Below, piece by piece: positions 25,750-34,066 of a DNA stretch of 52,009 bases (positions are counted from its first letter, which is position 1; each line of letters opens with the position of its first letter). The notes beneath the pieces were generated by a model, which saw only the letters and a list, made by a program, of their open reading frames with translations, was not told where the DNA came from and did not search any database. The position numbers were made by a program, and so were the translations under genes. The DNA is from Pseudomonadota bacterium (GTDB lineage: Bacteria; Desulfobacterota; Syntrophorhabdia; Syntrophorhabdales; Syntrophorhabdaceae): positions 1 to 52,009 of the forward strand of contig JAPLKB010000022.1 of NCBI GenBank assembly GCA_026388275.1. The letters are read 5' to 3'.

Positions 25750-27312
25750 CTAAATACAAATAGTTATCTCCAGAATGCGGTCAATCCTGAAAGTACGTTC
25801 ATTTCTGCGGAGACAGCAATAGGCCCTGAGACCCTCAAACATCTTCCCCCTGTATTCCATGTCCTCAATTGAAATGGGGCGTATTGTACGAAGCGACTTT
25901 GTGTCATCAGGTTTCAGATAAAGAATTTCGAGGTTTATTCCCCGTTTTATTGCGTCATCAATTATCCTGTGCCTCTCTTTGTAGTTTACCTTCTCATCAG
26001 CCTTTCTGTATTGGAACCGTGTGAGGAACTGAACTACACGCCAATCCATGCGGATATGGGATTTTGTAATCTTTTTTGTTAGGATAATTCCGGCAAAGCT
26101 TGTACAGCGGCTCAATGCCACATAGACCTGACCGTGTGCAAATGTGCCTCGGCCGATGTCTATAACGACCTTGTCAAAGGTCTTTCCCTGGCTCTTGTGG
26201 ATTGTAACGGCCCAGGCAAGACGGATGGGGTACTGGGTAAATGCAGCTGTTTTTCTGGTTAAAATCCGTTTTGTTGCTCTATCATACTGATATTCGAAGA
26301 GTTCCCATGTGTGTGGTGTTACTTCAACAGTTTCACCGTTCTGTAGTTTCACTAGAACACAATCATTTTCATTGTCATCTTTTCCCATGCCTGAAACCAT
26401 ACCCAGGCTCCCGTTTACCCAACGGCCATATTTATCATTATTAACGAGCATAACCTGTGCCCCCTGCTTCAGTTTCAAGGTTTCTTCAGCAGGAAGCGAA
26501 GAGCGGTCGAATGCTCCGTTGAGAACGCCATCATAGTGCACCGCAAATCCTGGAAGTGCGTCAAGTTTTTCCAGATTTCTTACTGTTGCAAGTTCATTGG
26601 TGCTTGTAAGCGTGATATAGAATCCGTAATCTGGCGGTACAAAATCGGGGTGATGATTTTGGTTTAATCTTTCCATATCCTCATCTGTGCAGGATCTGTT
26701 GCGTATGGAATTAAGGAGCGCAATAAAATCGGCTTCAGTCTGACGGTAAACCTTTTCCAGTTCGATAAACTCCATGTCAAAAGTTTGTTCCTTGAATACC
26801 TGTGCTGAAAAGAAGTAGGGTGTCTCGTAACGATGAGTGAAGATTTCCTTTTCGGCCGTAGTTACAACAGGCGGAAGCTGATAAAGATCGCCGATAAAGA
26901 CCATCTGAATGCCGCCGAACCATTGCTTCCGGTACGGTCCGTTTAGGCGCAGAAATTTCTCTATGCAATCGAGGATATCCGCCCGGACCATTGAGACCTC
27001 GTCAATGATAATTGTATCAAATGCTTTGTAAATACCTGCCGCCTGCCCTGCTAGTTTTTTTATCTTTTCGGGTGTTATGCCCGGTTTGAAACCGAAGAAT
27101 GAGTGGATGGTCTGACCCTGGATATTTAATGCCGCAACGCCGGTTGGAGCAAGAACAGCTATTTCTTTATTGGTGGTTTGCCGGAAATAGTCAAGAAGTG
27201 TTGATTTTCCTGTGCCAGCTTTACCTGTGATGAACACATGGCAGCTTGAATTTTCCATGATATCAAGGGCTTTGCGAAACTCGGGGTTAATGTCTATGGG
27301 CTGTTTTTTCAT
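25750..27312 (-). CDS. Pif1-like superfamily 1B helicase with C-terminal WYL domain
   Basis: 520 aa. The helicase core has Walker A GKAGTGKST (residues about 30-38), APTGVAALNI, Walker B IIIDEVSM, GDLYQLPPV, motif V TIHKSQGKTFDKVVID and motif VI QVYVALSRC. Residues about 445-515 form a WYL domain (DAIKRGINLEILYLKPDD; RTIRPISIEDMEYRGKMF; FRIDRILEI). Pif1 family enzymes unwind 5'-3', including G-quadruplexes and D-loops. WYL domains bind ligands or ssDNA and regulate partner domains, and Pif1-WYL fusions are known in bacteria. It is flanked by unrelated genes; no defence partner is adjacent. Confidence 0.92.
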   Translation of the reverse strand: MKKQPIDINPEFRKALDIMENSSCHVFITGKAGTGKSTLLDYFRQTTNKEIAVLAPTGVAALNIQGQTIHSFFGFKPGITPEKIKKLAGQAAGIYKAFDTIIIDEVSMVRADILDCIEKFLRLNGPYRKQWFGGIQMVFIGDLYQLPPVVTTAEKEIFTHRYETPYFFSAQVFKEQTFDMEFIELEKVYRQTEADFIALLNSIRNRSCTDEDMERLNQNHHPDFVPPDYGFYITLTSTNELATVRNLEKLDALPGFAVHYDGVLNGAFDRSSLPAEETLKLKQGAQVMLVNNDKYGRWVNGSLGMVSGMGKDDNENDCVLVKLQNGETVEVTPHTWELFEYQYDRATKRILTRKTAAFTQYPIRLAWAVTIHKSQGKTFDKVVIDIGRGTFAHGQVYVALSRCTSFAGIILTKKITKSHIRMDWRVVQFLTRFQYRKADEKVNYKERHRIIDDAIKRGINLEILYLKPDDTKSLRTIRPISIEDMEYRGKMFEGLRAYCCLRRNERTFRIDRILEITICI

Positions 27313-27431
27313 TTCCTATTCCGGAGTTATAGCAGTATGAGTGCAGGTTAACCCCTTGCTTGATGTGCCTGTAAAACCTGTATGCCAGTGTGATGCACCA
27401 CATGTTTATGGCTTTTTAAAGATATATTTTA

Positions 27432-27740
27432 TTATTTCTTCCGTGTAAAATCATCAGGAGATGAAGGCATATTCCCAATCACAAGAACTTTTAACTTTTT
27501 AATGATCTCATGATCCTCGCCTAAATGAGGTAAAAGTGATTGTATTGCACGGCCGACCGTACCATCGCACAGATCCTGAAATTCCTGTCTTACTTCAGGC
27601 GGTATGTCATTATAATCTCTTATTGCATGATCTACCCATGGAGTTAAAGGTCCGATATCGTCCTTATTTCTTGCGTAGACATAACCTTCCAAGGATCCTG
27701 CTTTTGCCGCAAAGTCATATACTTTTCTATATAATCCCAT
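27432..27740 (-). CDS. Conserved-looking small hypothetical protein (102 aa)
   Basis: Small soluble protein, MGLYRKVYDFAAKAGSLEGY at the start, acidic-helical middle (IRDYNDIPPEVRQEFQDL) and a C-terminus with two short helices. Not recognised. AAGGAGG lies directly before the ATG, and codon use resembles its neighbours, so it is probably real. It lies 120 bp upstream of the Pif1-WYL gene on the same strand, possibly co-transcribed. Confidence 0.65.
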   Translation of the reverse strand: MGLYRKVYDFAAKAGSLEGYVYARNKDDIGPLTPWVDHAIRDYNDIPPEVRQEFQDLCDGTVGRAIQSLLPHLGEDHEIIKKLKVLVIGNMPSSPDDFTRKK

Positions 27741-27780
27741 AAAACCTCCTTATTATGAATTGTAAGTAACCCCAATCAGT

Positions 27781-27811
27781 ATATTTGACAAAGCTATGAA
27801 AAGTCAAATAT
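27781..27811. promoter_or_regulatory. Perfect inverted repeat in the divergent promoter region before cheV
   Basis: ATATTTGAC (27781-27789) and GTCAAATAT (27803-27811), 9-bp perfect arms separated by 13 bp, lie between the divergent 27740 gene and cheV. The size and position suit a dimeric regulator's operator. There is no flanking T-run, so a terminator is less likely. The rest of 27741-28044 holds no gene. Confidence 0.4.
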
Positions 27812-28044
27812 CAGGGTGACTATAGGCAATCTTTATTGCTGAAAATATTTTATATCCATGCAACCCTTTCTGTTGGTCGGATTAAATGCTTCCAAAAAAA
27901 ATATTACAGGGTGAAGCATGTAGAAAACCTGTGGATACTTTTATTGGCAACTGAGACTAAATTATGTGTGAGTATTCTTCCATTTGTTTAAGTTTCAACA
28001 ACATAGTGGCGATAATTAAATTAAATGAAAACCCAGGGGGTAAT

Positions 28045-29007
28045 ATGGGAACAAACATGTCAAACATTCTGCTTGAATCTGGTACAAATGAAGTAGAAGT
28101 ACTGGAACTATTTATCGACGAAGAAAATGATTACCGTGGTTTTTACGGGGTTAATGTAGCAAAAGTGCTTGAAATCATACCAATACCTAAAAATATTATA
28201 AAGCCGCCGAATCTTTCAAGCACCTGTGCTGTGGGCATGTTTAACCACCGGGATAAAATTGTTATTCTTATTGACCTTGCTATGTGGCTTGGCAGAAAAA
28301 GAACAGAAAACAGACCGGCTAATGTACTGATTACAGAATTCAACAATATTGTTACGGCTTTTCTTGTTTCAGGTGTGACCAGAATTCATCGTTTAACCTG
28401 GGCTGACATAAAACCATTAGACTCTTATCTTGAGGGATTGAGCGATTCAATTACCGGGGTAATCCATCTGGAAGACAGAATAGTTTTCCTTCTTGATCTT
28501 GAAAAGACGATTGCTGATTTGAATCCTGAATTGGCCATAAAAGAATCATCCTCAGAAGCAGATGAAGTGCTCCTTGATGCTCCGGATCAGCCGATAAAGA
28601 TTTTGCATGCAGATGATTCCAGCGTTATTCGCACTACTGTTAAAAAGCGTCTGGAAGAGGTCGGACAGTTTACTGTTCAATCTGCGATAAACGGAGATAA
28701 AGCATGGGCATTCCTCGCAGATATAAAAAAACTCTCACGTGAAAAGGATTGCAGCCTTACGGACTTTATTGAAGTAGTGCTGACTGATATTGAGATGCCC
28801 GGTATGGACGGGTATCATTTATGCAAAAAGATTAAAGAAGATCCTGATCTGAAATCAATACCGGTTGTGCTTTTTTCTTCACTGATAACTGATAAACTTA
28901 TTCATAAAGGAGAGTCTGTAGGGGCTGACGGCCAATTTTCCAAACCGGACCTCACTCTGATGGGACATATAAAAAAGCTGGTCAATGAAAGAAGGGCAGC
29001 GGCGTAG
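28045..29007 (+). CDS. cheV: CheV-type chemotaxis coupling protein (CheW + receiver)
   Basis: 320 aa. The N-terminal CheW domain (residues about 15-170) couples receptors to CheA. The C-terminal receiver (about 195-315) has the acidic pocket ADD, phosphoacceptor Asp in VVLTDIEMPGMDG, the Ser of LFSSL and the Lys of FSKPD. Phosphorylation of the receiver is thought to tune adaptation. The ATG at 28045 is chosen over an upstream ATG (27964) because CAGGGGGT precedes it. No other intact chemotaxis gene is near, but a decayed chemoreceptor tail lies at 31341. Confidence 0.93.
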   Translation: MGTNMSNILLESGTNEVEVLELFIDEENDYRGFYGVNVAKVLEIIPIPKNIIKPPNLSSTCAVGMFNHRDKIVILIDLAMWLGRKRTENRPANVLITEFNNIVTAFLVSGVTRIHRLTWADIKPLDSYLEGLSDSITGVIHLEDRIVFLLDLEKTIADLNPELAIKESSSEADEVLLDAPDQPIKILHADDSSVIRTTVKKRLEEVGQFTVQSAINGDKAWAFLADIKKLSREKDCSLTDFIEVVLTDIEMPGMDGYHLCKKIKEDPDLKSIPVVLFSSLITDKLIHKGESVGADGQFSKPDLTLMGHIKKLVNERRAAA

Positions 29008-29220
29008 AAGGTTTATCTTTTTAAGATAAATTTTGCCCCAGATAATCACATTTTCCATTATCGTGAACTCCTATAATATTGCATGCAGTTTCAAGATATT
29101 CTTCAATCCCTTCAAGAAAGGCGGTTAGCGTAGGCCATATGAGATATGATGCAATATTGAGTTTTTTTCGCAATGCGATTGTGCACCTTTCTTCTCAATG
29201 GTTATAACCCTTAGAAATCA

Positions 29221-29652
29221 TTAAAATACAAGAATCAACATGACAAAACTTGCTATCAGAAAGACGCAAATTATCATTAAACTTACAAAGGATATTTTCG
29301 ATATGCCGGCAAGCTTTTCCATGAAATCCATCAGGTGTGATATGTCAAGCCCCGATGTTGTGGCTATCATTTTAATTGGTATGCTCAGGCGTATTACTGT
29401 TGTACTTACATAGATCACAAGGAATGAGATAAAAACCCATAACCCGTAATCAACAAATGAAAGCAAAAGATGCCTGTTATCGCTTATTGCCAGAAGAGGT
29501 TTGGGATCAAAAAAGGAAAAAACAATGTAAAAAATAAGAATAACACCGGCAGTAAGTAATGAAATCCCGCATCGGAAAAGCTCCTTTGACAATCGCAAAA
29601 AAAGCCCGTTTTCTTCCTCGTTGAACTCATATTCCCTGGTGCACTGTGTCAT
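29221..29652 (-). CDS. Hypothetical integral membrane protein (143 aa)
   Basis: Charged N-terminus, then about three to four hydrophobic helices (AGVILIFYIVFSFF; LWVFISFLVIYV; SFVSLMIICVFLIASFVMLI) separated by an amphipathic cytosolic stretch. Not recognised. It is 28 bp downstream of the YgiC-like gene on the same strand, so it belongs to that operon. In enterobacterial yjf clusters a small membrane protein (YjfL, DUF350) sits with the same ATP-grasp and DUF1190 partners, but I do not see clear similarity. Confidence 0.7.
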   Translation of the reverse strand: MTQCTREYEFNEEENGLFLRLSKELFRCGISLLTAGVILIFYIVFSFFDPKPLLAISDNRHLLLSFVDYGLWVFISFLVIYVSTTVIRLSIPIKMIATTSGLDISHLMDFMEKLAGISKISFVSLMIICVFLIASFVMLILVF

Positions 29653-29679
29653 TTTTCTTCACCTCTTTTTTTTATGTTC

Positions 29680-30798
29680 TTAAGGATTAAACAAATGAGG
29701 CACGAATCTGCTCAAATTATTTGTTATCGGTGTTTTATCCTCGCGGATCCCTATACCGGCAGATTCGTTTCCTACAATCCATGATCCAACTACAGGGTAA
29801 TTCCCTGAATAGTCGGGCAGTTCCTGATATGCCTGGTATATAACCTGTGGTTTGCCGCGGGAGAAATGATCTCTTACATGGATATCTTCCCCCTCACGCG
29901 AAAAAAACGGTTTTTCCACATAAACAACTGATGAGTTTTGTGGTTCGAAATATGCCGGTAGGAGATTTTTGTGTCCGGGATACATCTCCCAGAGAATAGG
30001 CAGAATAGCTTTATTACTTAGTATCATTTTCCAGGCTGGCTCTAAGAGAGTTATATTTGTTGTGGCAAGATATTGCGAGAAATCCTCTTTGATGATCCAT
30101 TCCCAAGGGTATAGCTTAAAAAGAAAACGTATCGGATTATTATTAAGATCTACAAATCTGAAATTTTCAGAATCATACCCAATATCATCAATATAGACTT
30201 GCTCAGTTTTTATGCCGGCTTGTATCGCCGTATCTCTGATGTATTCAGTTGTTGTATAATCTTCCAGGTTTCTTTTTACAGAAGAGGCATAGAACGTTTC
30301 AAAACCGACAAATCTTTTTATTTCCCCTTCCATAATATCAAGGAGTTTTTCATGGATAGAGTTAAATTGGTCCTTTTTGGGATATAATTCCTGCAGCCAG
30401 TAATACTGAACAACACTTGCCTCAAAGAGTGCTGTTGGTGTGTCTGCGTTAAACTCAAGAAGTTTTGGATCCGATTTCCCGTCATACCAGAAATCGAACC
30501 GACCGTAAATGGAAGGCTCTCTGTCCCGCCATGATTTTTTAGCATATTGGAAATATTTTTCCGGAATGTCCAATTTTTCATTAAGGTTATTCCATAACAC
30601 ATAATCAACAAGCTTAAGACACATTTCGTAAAGCTCATTGGTAACAGACTCGATGTGGTCAATCTGGTCCGACTCTAATTCGTAGTGAACAGATTCATCC
30701 CAATAGGGCAAACCGTCAATTTCGTAAAAATAAAAACCAACGTTCTGCACCTTTTCCTGCCAGTTATGTCTGATCTTCTCGCCTGTTATTCTTTTCAT
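29680..30798 (-). CDS. ygiC: Glutathionylspermidine-synthase-like ATP-grasp protein (YgiC/YjfC family)
   Basis: 372 aa. Pre-ATP-grasp plus ATP-grasp fold, with SIYGRFDFWYDGKSDPKLLE near residue 110, EKPFFSREG in the middle and the family-typical end PVVGSWIVGNESAGIGIRED. These enzymes join carboxylates to amines with ATP; for YgiC/YjfC the true substrate is unknown and glutathionylspermidine is not assured. ATG at 30798 is inferred from family length; no good Shine-Dalgarno, so coupling to the upstream lipoprotein gene (6-bp gap) is likely. The pairing with a YgiB-like lipoprotein is the same as in E. coli ygiBC. Confidence 0.88.
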   Translation of the reverse strand: MKRITGEKIRHNWQEKVQNVGFYFYEIDGLPYWDESVHYELESDQIDHIESVTNELYEMCLKLVDYVLWNNLNEKLDIPEKYFQYAKKSWRDREPSIYGRFDFWYDGKSDPKLLEFNADTPTALFEASVVQYYWLQELYPKKDQFNSIHEKLLDIMEGEIKRFVGFETFYASSVKRNLEDYTTTEYIRDTAIQAGIKTEQVYIDDIGYDSENFRFVDLNNNPIRFLFKLYPWEWIIKEDFSQYLATTNITLLEPAWKMILSNKAILPILWEMYPGHKNLLPAYFEPQNSSVVYVEKPFFSREGEDIHVRDHFSRGKPQVIYQAYQELPDYSGNYPVVGSWIVGNESAGIGIREDKTPITNNLSRFVPHLFNP

Positions 30799-30803
30799 AA
30801 AGT

Positions 30804-31109
30804 CTACGAGGAAATAGATCTCATTGCTGTGCTTCCCCAACCTGCCCTTGTAATGCCCATTGCTTTTCTGGTCCCCAGGGAAGGATTGCGTGTTGGATCG
30901 TTCATTTGTGAAGGCCGGTACCAGGGTCCATAGTAATGGCTTCTGTAGCCGGTTGGTGTTTTTTCCTTCTCTTCCTGACATTTTTTAGGGTCATTGAAAT
31001 CCTGCACGCAGTCATCCCAGCTTGCATATTGGTTTCGAATATCCCTTTCGCACCCTAAAAAAATGGTACTGGTAAGTAAAACTAATGTAATGGCCTTTGA
31101 CTTTTTCAT
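30804..31109 (-). CDS. ygiB: YgiB-like (DUF1190-type) lipoprotein
   Basis: 101 aa. Lipoprotein signal MKKSKAITLVLLTSTIFLGC with the acylated Cys at position 20. The mature part is short, with paired cysteines (WDDCVQDFNDPKKCQ) as in YgiB, and a Gly/Tyr/Arg-rich tail (YRSHYYGPWYRP; AGWGSTAM). The family assignment rests mainly on these features plus the adjacent ygiC homologue. First gene of a three-gene minus-strand operon. Confidence 0.75.
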   Translation of the reverse strand: MKKSKAITLVLLTSTIFLGCERDIRNQYASWDDCVQDFNDPKKCQEEKEKTPTGYRSHYYGPWYRPSQMNDPTRNPSLGTRKAMGITRAGWGSTAMRSISS

Positions 31110-31340
31110 GGCTTAAGAACTCTTTGATGCGATAAAGCTATCATTTTTATCATCATATTGGTCAATTATATAATATAAACCCCATTGCTTCGAAACATTT
31201 TTTACAAAATATTTCTAACCAATGAGGAATCGGGGGCTTTATTATAAGACTGCCAACATCATTGAAGGCCGGGGCTTTGGAAATGATTATTTAATTGCTC
31301 AAATCACCAATCGCCAGATTGGCCTGTAAAATCTGTACTG

Positions 31341-31535
31341 CTAAAGCTTGAACTCACCCACAATTTCCTGTAAATAGCCTGACAGTGTTAATAATGATGC
31401 AGCTACCTGTGTTGTTGCATTCGCGCTTGTTGACGTCTGTTTCGATACCACGACTATAATTCGATGTCCTGGTTTATCTCTTCTGAGGCGGTTGCCATCC
31501 CTTGTATAGCAGAGGTAATCTTGTTGTAGCATCAA
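31341..31535 (-). pseudogene. Decayed C-terminal tail of a methyl-accepting chemotaxis protein
   Basis: The minus strand reads VSKQTSTSANATTQVAASL then LQEIVGEFKL-stop, the very end of a chemoreceptor signalling domain. Just upstream, a different frame reads KITSAIQGMATASEEINQDI, the adjoining receptor sequence, so a frameshift lies between the two near 31465. No sensor or membrane part is present. It is a short remnant, perhaps of a receptor that once worked with the CheV gene 2.3 kb away. Confidence 0.7.
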
Positions 31536-31678
31536 ATAGTGATTGAAGTGTCTTCTTTATAAAACTTGACTGAGCGACTGAATATTTCTTTATCCGGCAA
31601 AAGAACGTTGCCGGAATAATTAAACCATGATATAAATGAATAAATATTCTGCATTTCGACACTGCAATGGGGGTATAC

Positions 31679-32797
31679 ATGGAAACCGACAATACCATAT
31701 TTCTGGAAGTTCTTGAATGGTTTGATGATACAGGTAAAGAGATCGTGCACAGAGTGCCTGAAAAGGGTTCCGGAGAGATCAAATACGGTGCCCAGCTTAC
31801 AGTAAGAGAAAGCCAGGCAGCGGTCTTCTTTTATCAGGGAAGAGCGCTTGATGCATTCGGTGCAGGTAGACATATGCTTTCAACGGCCAATATACCGATC
31901 ATTATAAAAATACTAAGTATTCCCTGGGGGATGAGAAGCCCGCTTCGAGCTGAGGTTTATTTTGTAAATATGAAGGAATTCCCTAATTTGAAATGGGGGA
32001 CAAGAGATCCGGTAGCATTCAGGGACAGCGAACTTGGTCTTATCCGTCTGCGTGCCTTCGGAGTTTTTAAGATCAGAGTACTCCAGCCCGTGCTTTTCAT
32101 AAACACACTTACGGGCACACAAGGGATATATACAATGGAAGAAATCGAAGAATATCTGGGCAGCGTTATTGTATCGCGTTTCAATGATTATCTTGGTGAA
32201 CACCTTGATACAGTCTTCAATCTTCCCGGAAAATACGAAGTCATAGCCCAGGGGCTTATCAAAGAACTTAAGAATGATTTTGACCATTTTGGACTTGGGC
32301 TTTCAGGACTTTACATAAACTCTATTACCCCGCCGCAGGAAGTGCAGAAAGCAATTGATGATAAAAGCAAGCTTGGTATTTTTGACGATTTGAATCGTCT
32401 GCTTCAAATGAAAGCTGCCATGGCACTTGAAAAATCCTCGGAGACACAAGGCGAAGCTGCTTCAGTTATGGGGATGGGATTTGGCCTAATGATGCCCGCC
32501 ATGTTTGCAAATACCTTTAAGGGAAATCAGGGTGCCGATCAATACACTCTGCATTGCCCGGATTGTAAACAGACCATTCCAGAGGACGCAAAATTTTGTC
32601 ACCATTGCGGCCACCAGATCCTTATTTTTAATCAATGCAGTAAATGCGGAAAGAACCTTCCTCCCAATGCCAGGTTTTGTCCGATATGTGGAACCCCTGC
32701 TTCAGAAAAACCACAACCTGTGAAATGTTCTCATTGCGCAACCGACAATCTCCCGAAATCAATATTCTGTAATCAGTGCGGTGGAAAACTCTCTTAA
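31679..32797 (+). CDS. SPFH-domain protein with three C-terminal zinc ribbons (YdjI-like)
   Basis: 372 aa. Residues about 10-230 form an SPFH (stomatin/flotillin-like) domain of the 'virion core protein' type (EIVHRVPEKGSGEIKYGAQL; ESQAAVFFYQGRALDAFGAG). Residues about 290-370 hold three zinc ribbons (CPDC...CHHCG; CSKC...CPICG; CSHC...CNQCG). In B. subtilis a related protein, YdjI, localises a PspA homologue at the membrane. ATG at 31679 preferred because GGGGGT precedes it; an ATG lies 12 nt upstream. It overlaps the next gene by 17 bp. No pspA homologue is in the window. Confidence 0.88.
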   Translation: METDNTIFLEVLEWFDDTGKEIVHRVPEKGSGEIKYGAQLTVRESQAAVFFYQGRALDAFGAGRHMLSTANIPIIIKILSIPWGMRSPLRAEVYFVNMKEFPNLKWGTRDPVAFRDSELGLIRLRAFGVFKIRVLQPVLFINTLTGTQGIYTMEEIEEYLGSVIVSRFNDYLGEHLDTVFNLPGKYEVIAQGLIKELKNDFDHFGLGLSGLYINSITPPQEVQKAIDDKSKLGIFDDLNRLLQMKAAMALEKSSETQGEAASVMGMGFGLMMPAMFANTFKGNQGADQYTLHCPDCKQTIPEDAKFCHHCGHQILIFNQCSKCGKNLPPNARFCPICGTPASEKPQPVKCSHCATDNLPKSIFCNQCGGKLS

Positions 32798-34040
32798 CAA
32801 AAACTGGAGTATCCGGTGCCAGTGTCCTCAATGTAGCGCCCCTGTGACGCTTAATGAAACAGACCGTATTCTTTCCTGCCCCTTTTGCAGAGTAAGGCTC
32901 TTTTTTTCACCGGGTGACTATGCGCGATACTGCCTACCAATAAATGAAAAATTCTCTGATGAACCGTATTTTGTCCCTTACTGGCGTTTTAAAGGAATGT
33001 TTTTTTCATGCGAAGGAAATGAAATAAAAAAGGTGATTATTGATACAACTGCCCTTGCTTTCAAGAAGCTGCCTCTGGCTGCTTCATTGGGCTTACGCCC
33101 GCAGGCCATGGAACTTAAATTTGTGACCCCGGATATAAAAGGTAAATTTCTGGCCTGCGACGTATTGTCAGATAGTATAATGCAAAGAACGGAAGACCGG
33201 AGCAGACCTTTGAATACAGTATATGCGCAACCCACCGTATTCCACAAGGCCTGTATCGGTGAGATTTTAAGCATGATCTACATGCCGGTATTTATAGAGA
33301 AGAGCACTGTTTTTGACGGTATTCTTGCACAACCTCTTGCTGCTTTAAGCCTGAACGATATGAAGGCATTCTCTGCTTGCGATGAGGCCATTTATAGTGA
33401 AATGCAGTTCATCTCTGCTTTATGCCCGAACTGTGGATGGAGCCTCGAAGGCGAAAGAGACAGTATTATATTGGGTTGCGGTAATTGCAGCTCCGTCTGG
33501 CATATATCAGGCTCAGGACTTAAGCGCACAGATTTTGCTGTTATTCCAGGAAAAGGCGAGGGGATATCATACTTGCCCTTCTGGCGCATCAAAGCTCAAG
33601 TAAAAGGTCTTGAGCTAAATTCGTATGCAGATCTAATAAGATTGGCCAATCTGCCGAAGGTGATACAGAAAGAATGGTATGATGCTGATCTCTTCTTCTG
33701 GGTGCCTGCCTTTAAGGTGCACCCAGATCTGCTGCTTAGAATCGGACGATTTGTTACTATTGCCCAACTGCAGGAGGACTTAACCGGCTATCTACCAAAG
33801 GAATCTGTGCATCCTGTTACGCTTCCCCTTACTGAAGCGGAGGAATGCCTGAAAATTATTCTTGCCGATATCGCGATAGCAAAGAAGAAGATCTTTCCCT
33901 CGTTGAAGGATGTCGAGATAAAATCGACAGAGACCCTACTTGTATATTTGCCTTTTACTAATGATAGGGATGATCTTTTCTGTCCGCAGGCTAGACTTAT
34001 CATACCAAAAAATGCTCTAAAGTATGGCCGGAACCTCTAA
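32781..34040 (+). CDS. Zinc-ribbon protein, probable partner of the SPFH protein
   Basis: 419 aa. Two zinc ribbons: CPQCSAPVTL...CPFC near residue 15 and CPNCGWSLEG...CGNC near 215. Each is followed by a beta-rich module containing a PFWRxK/PYWRFKG motif (YFVPYWRFKG; YLPFWRIKAQVKG), so the protein looks internally duplicated. No signal or strong membrane span. In B. subtilis, YdjG is a zinc-ribbon protein encoded beside YdjI, so an envelope-stress role is plausible. The start is GTG inside the end of the SPFH gene (17-bp overlap), indicating translational coupling. Confidence 0.75.
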   Translation: MENSLNKNWSIRCQCPQCSAPVTLNETDRILSCPFCRVRLFFSPGDYARYCLPINEKFSDEPYFVPYWRFKGMFFSCEGNEIKKVIIDTTALAFKKLPLAASLGLRPQAMELKFVTPDIKGKFLACDVLSDSIMQRTEDRSRPLNTVYAQPTVFHKACIGEILSMIYMPVFIEKSTVFDGILAQPLAALSLNDMKAFSACDEAIYSEMQFISALCPNCGWSLEGERDSIILGCGNCSSVWHISGSGLKRTDFAVIPGKGEGISYLPFWRIKAQVKGLELNSYADLIRLANLPKVIQKEWYDADLFFWVPAFKVHPDLLLRIGRFVTIAQLQEDLTGYLPKESVHPVTLPLTEAEECLKIILADIAIAKKKIFPSLKDVEIKSTETLLVYLPFTNDRDDLFCPQARLIIPKNALKYGRNL

Positions 34041-34066
34041 ACTATTCTGTGAGCTTAACACGCCCA

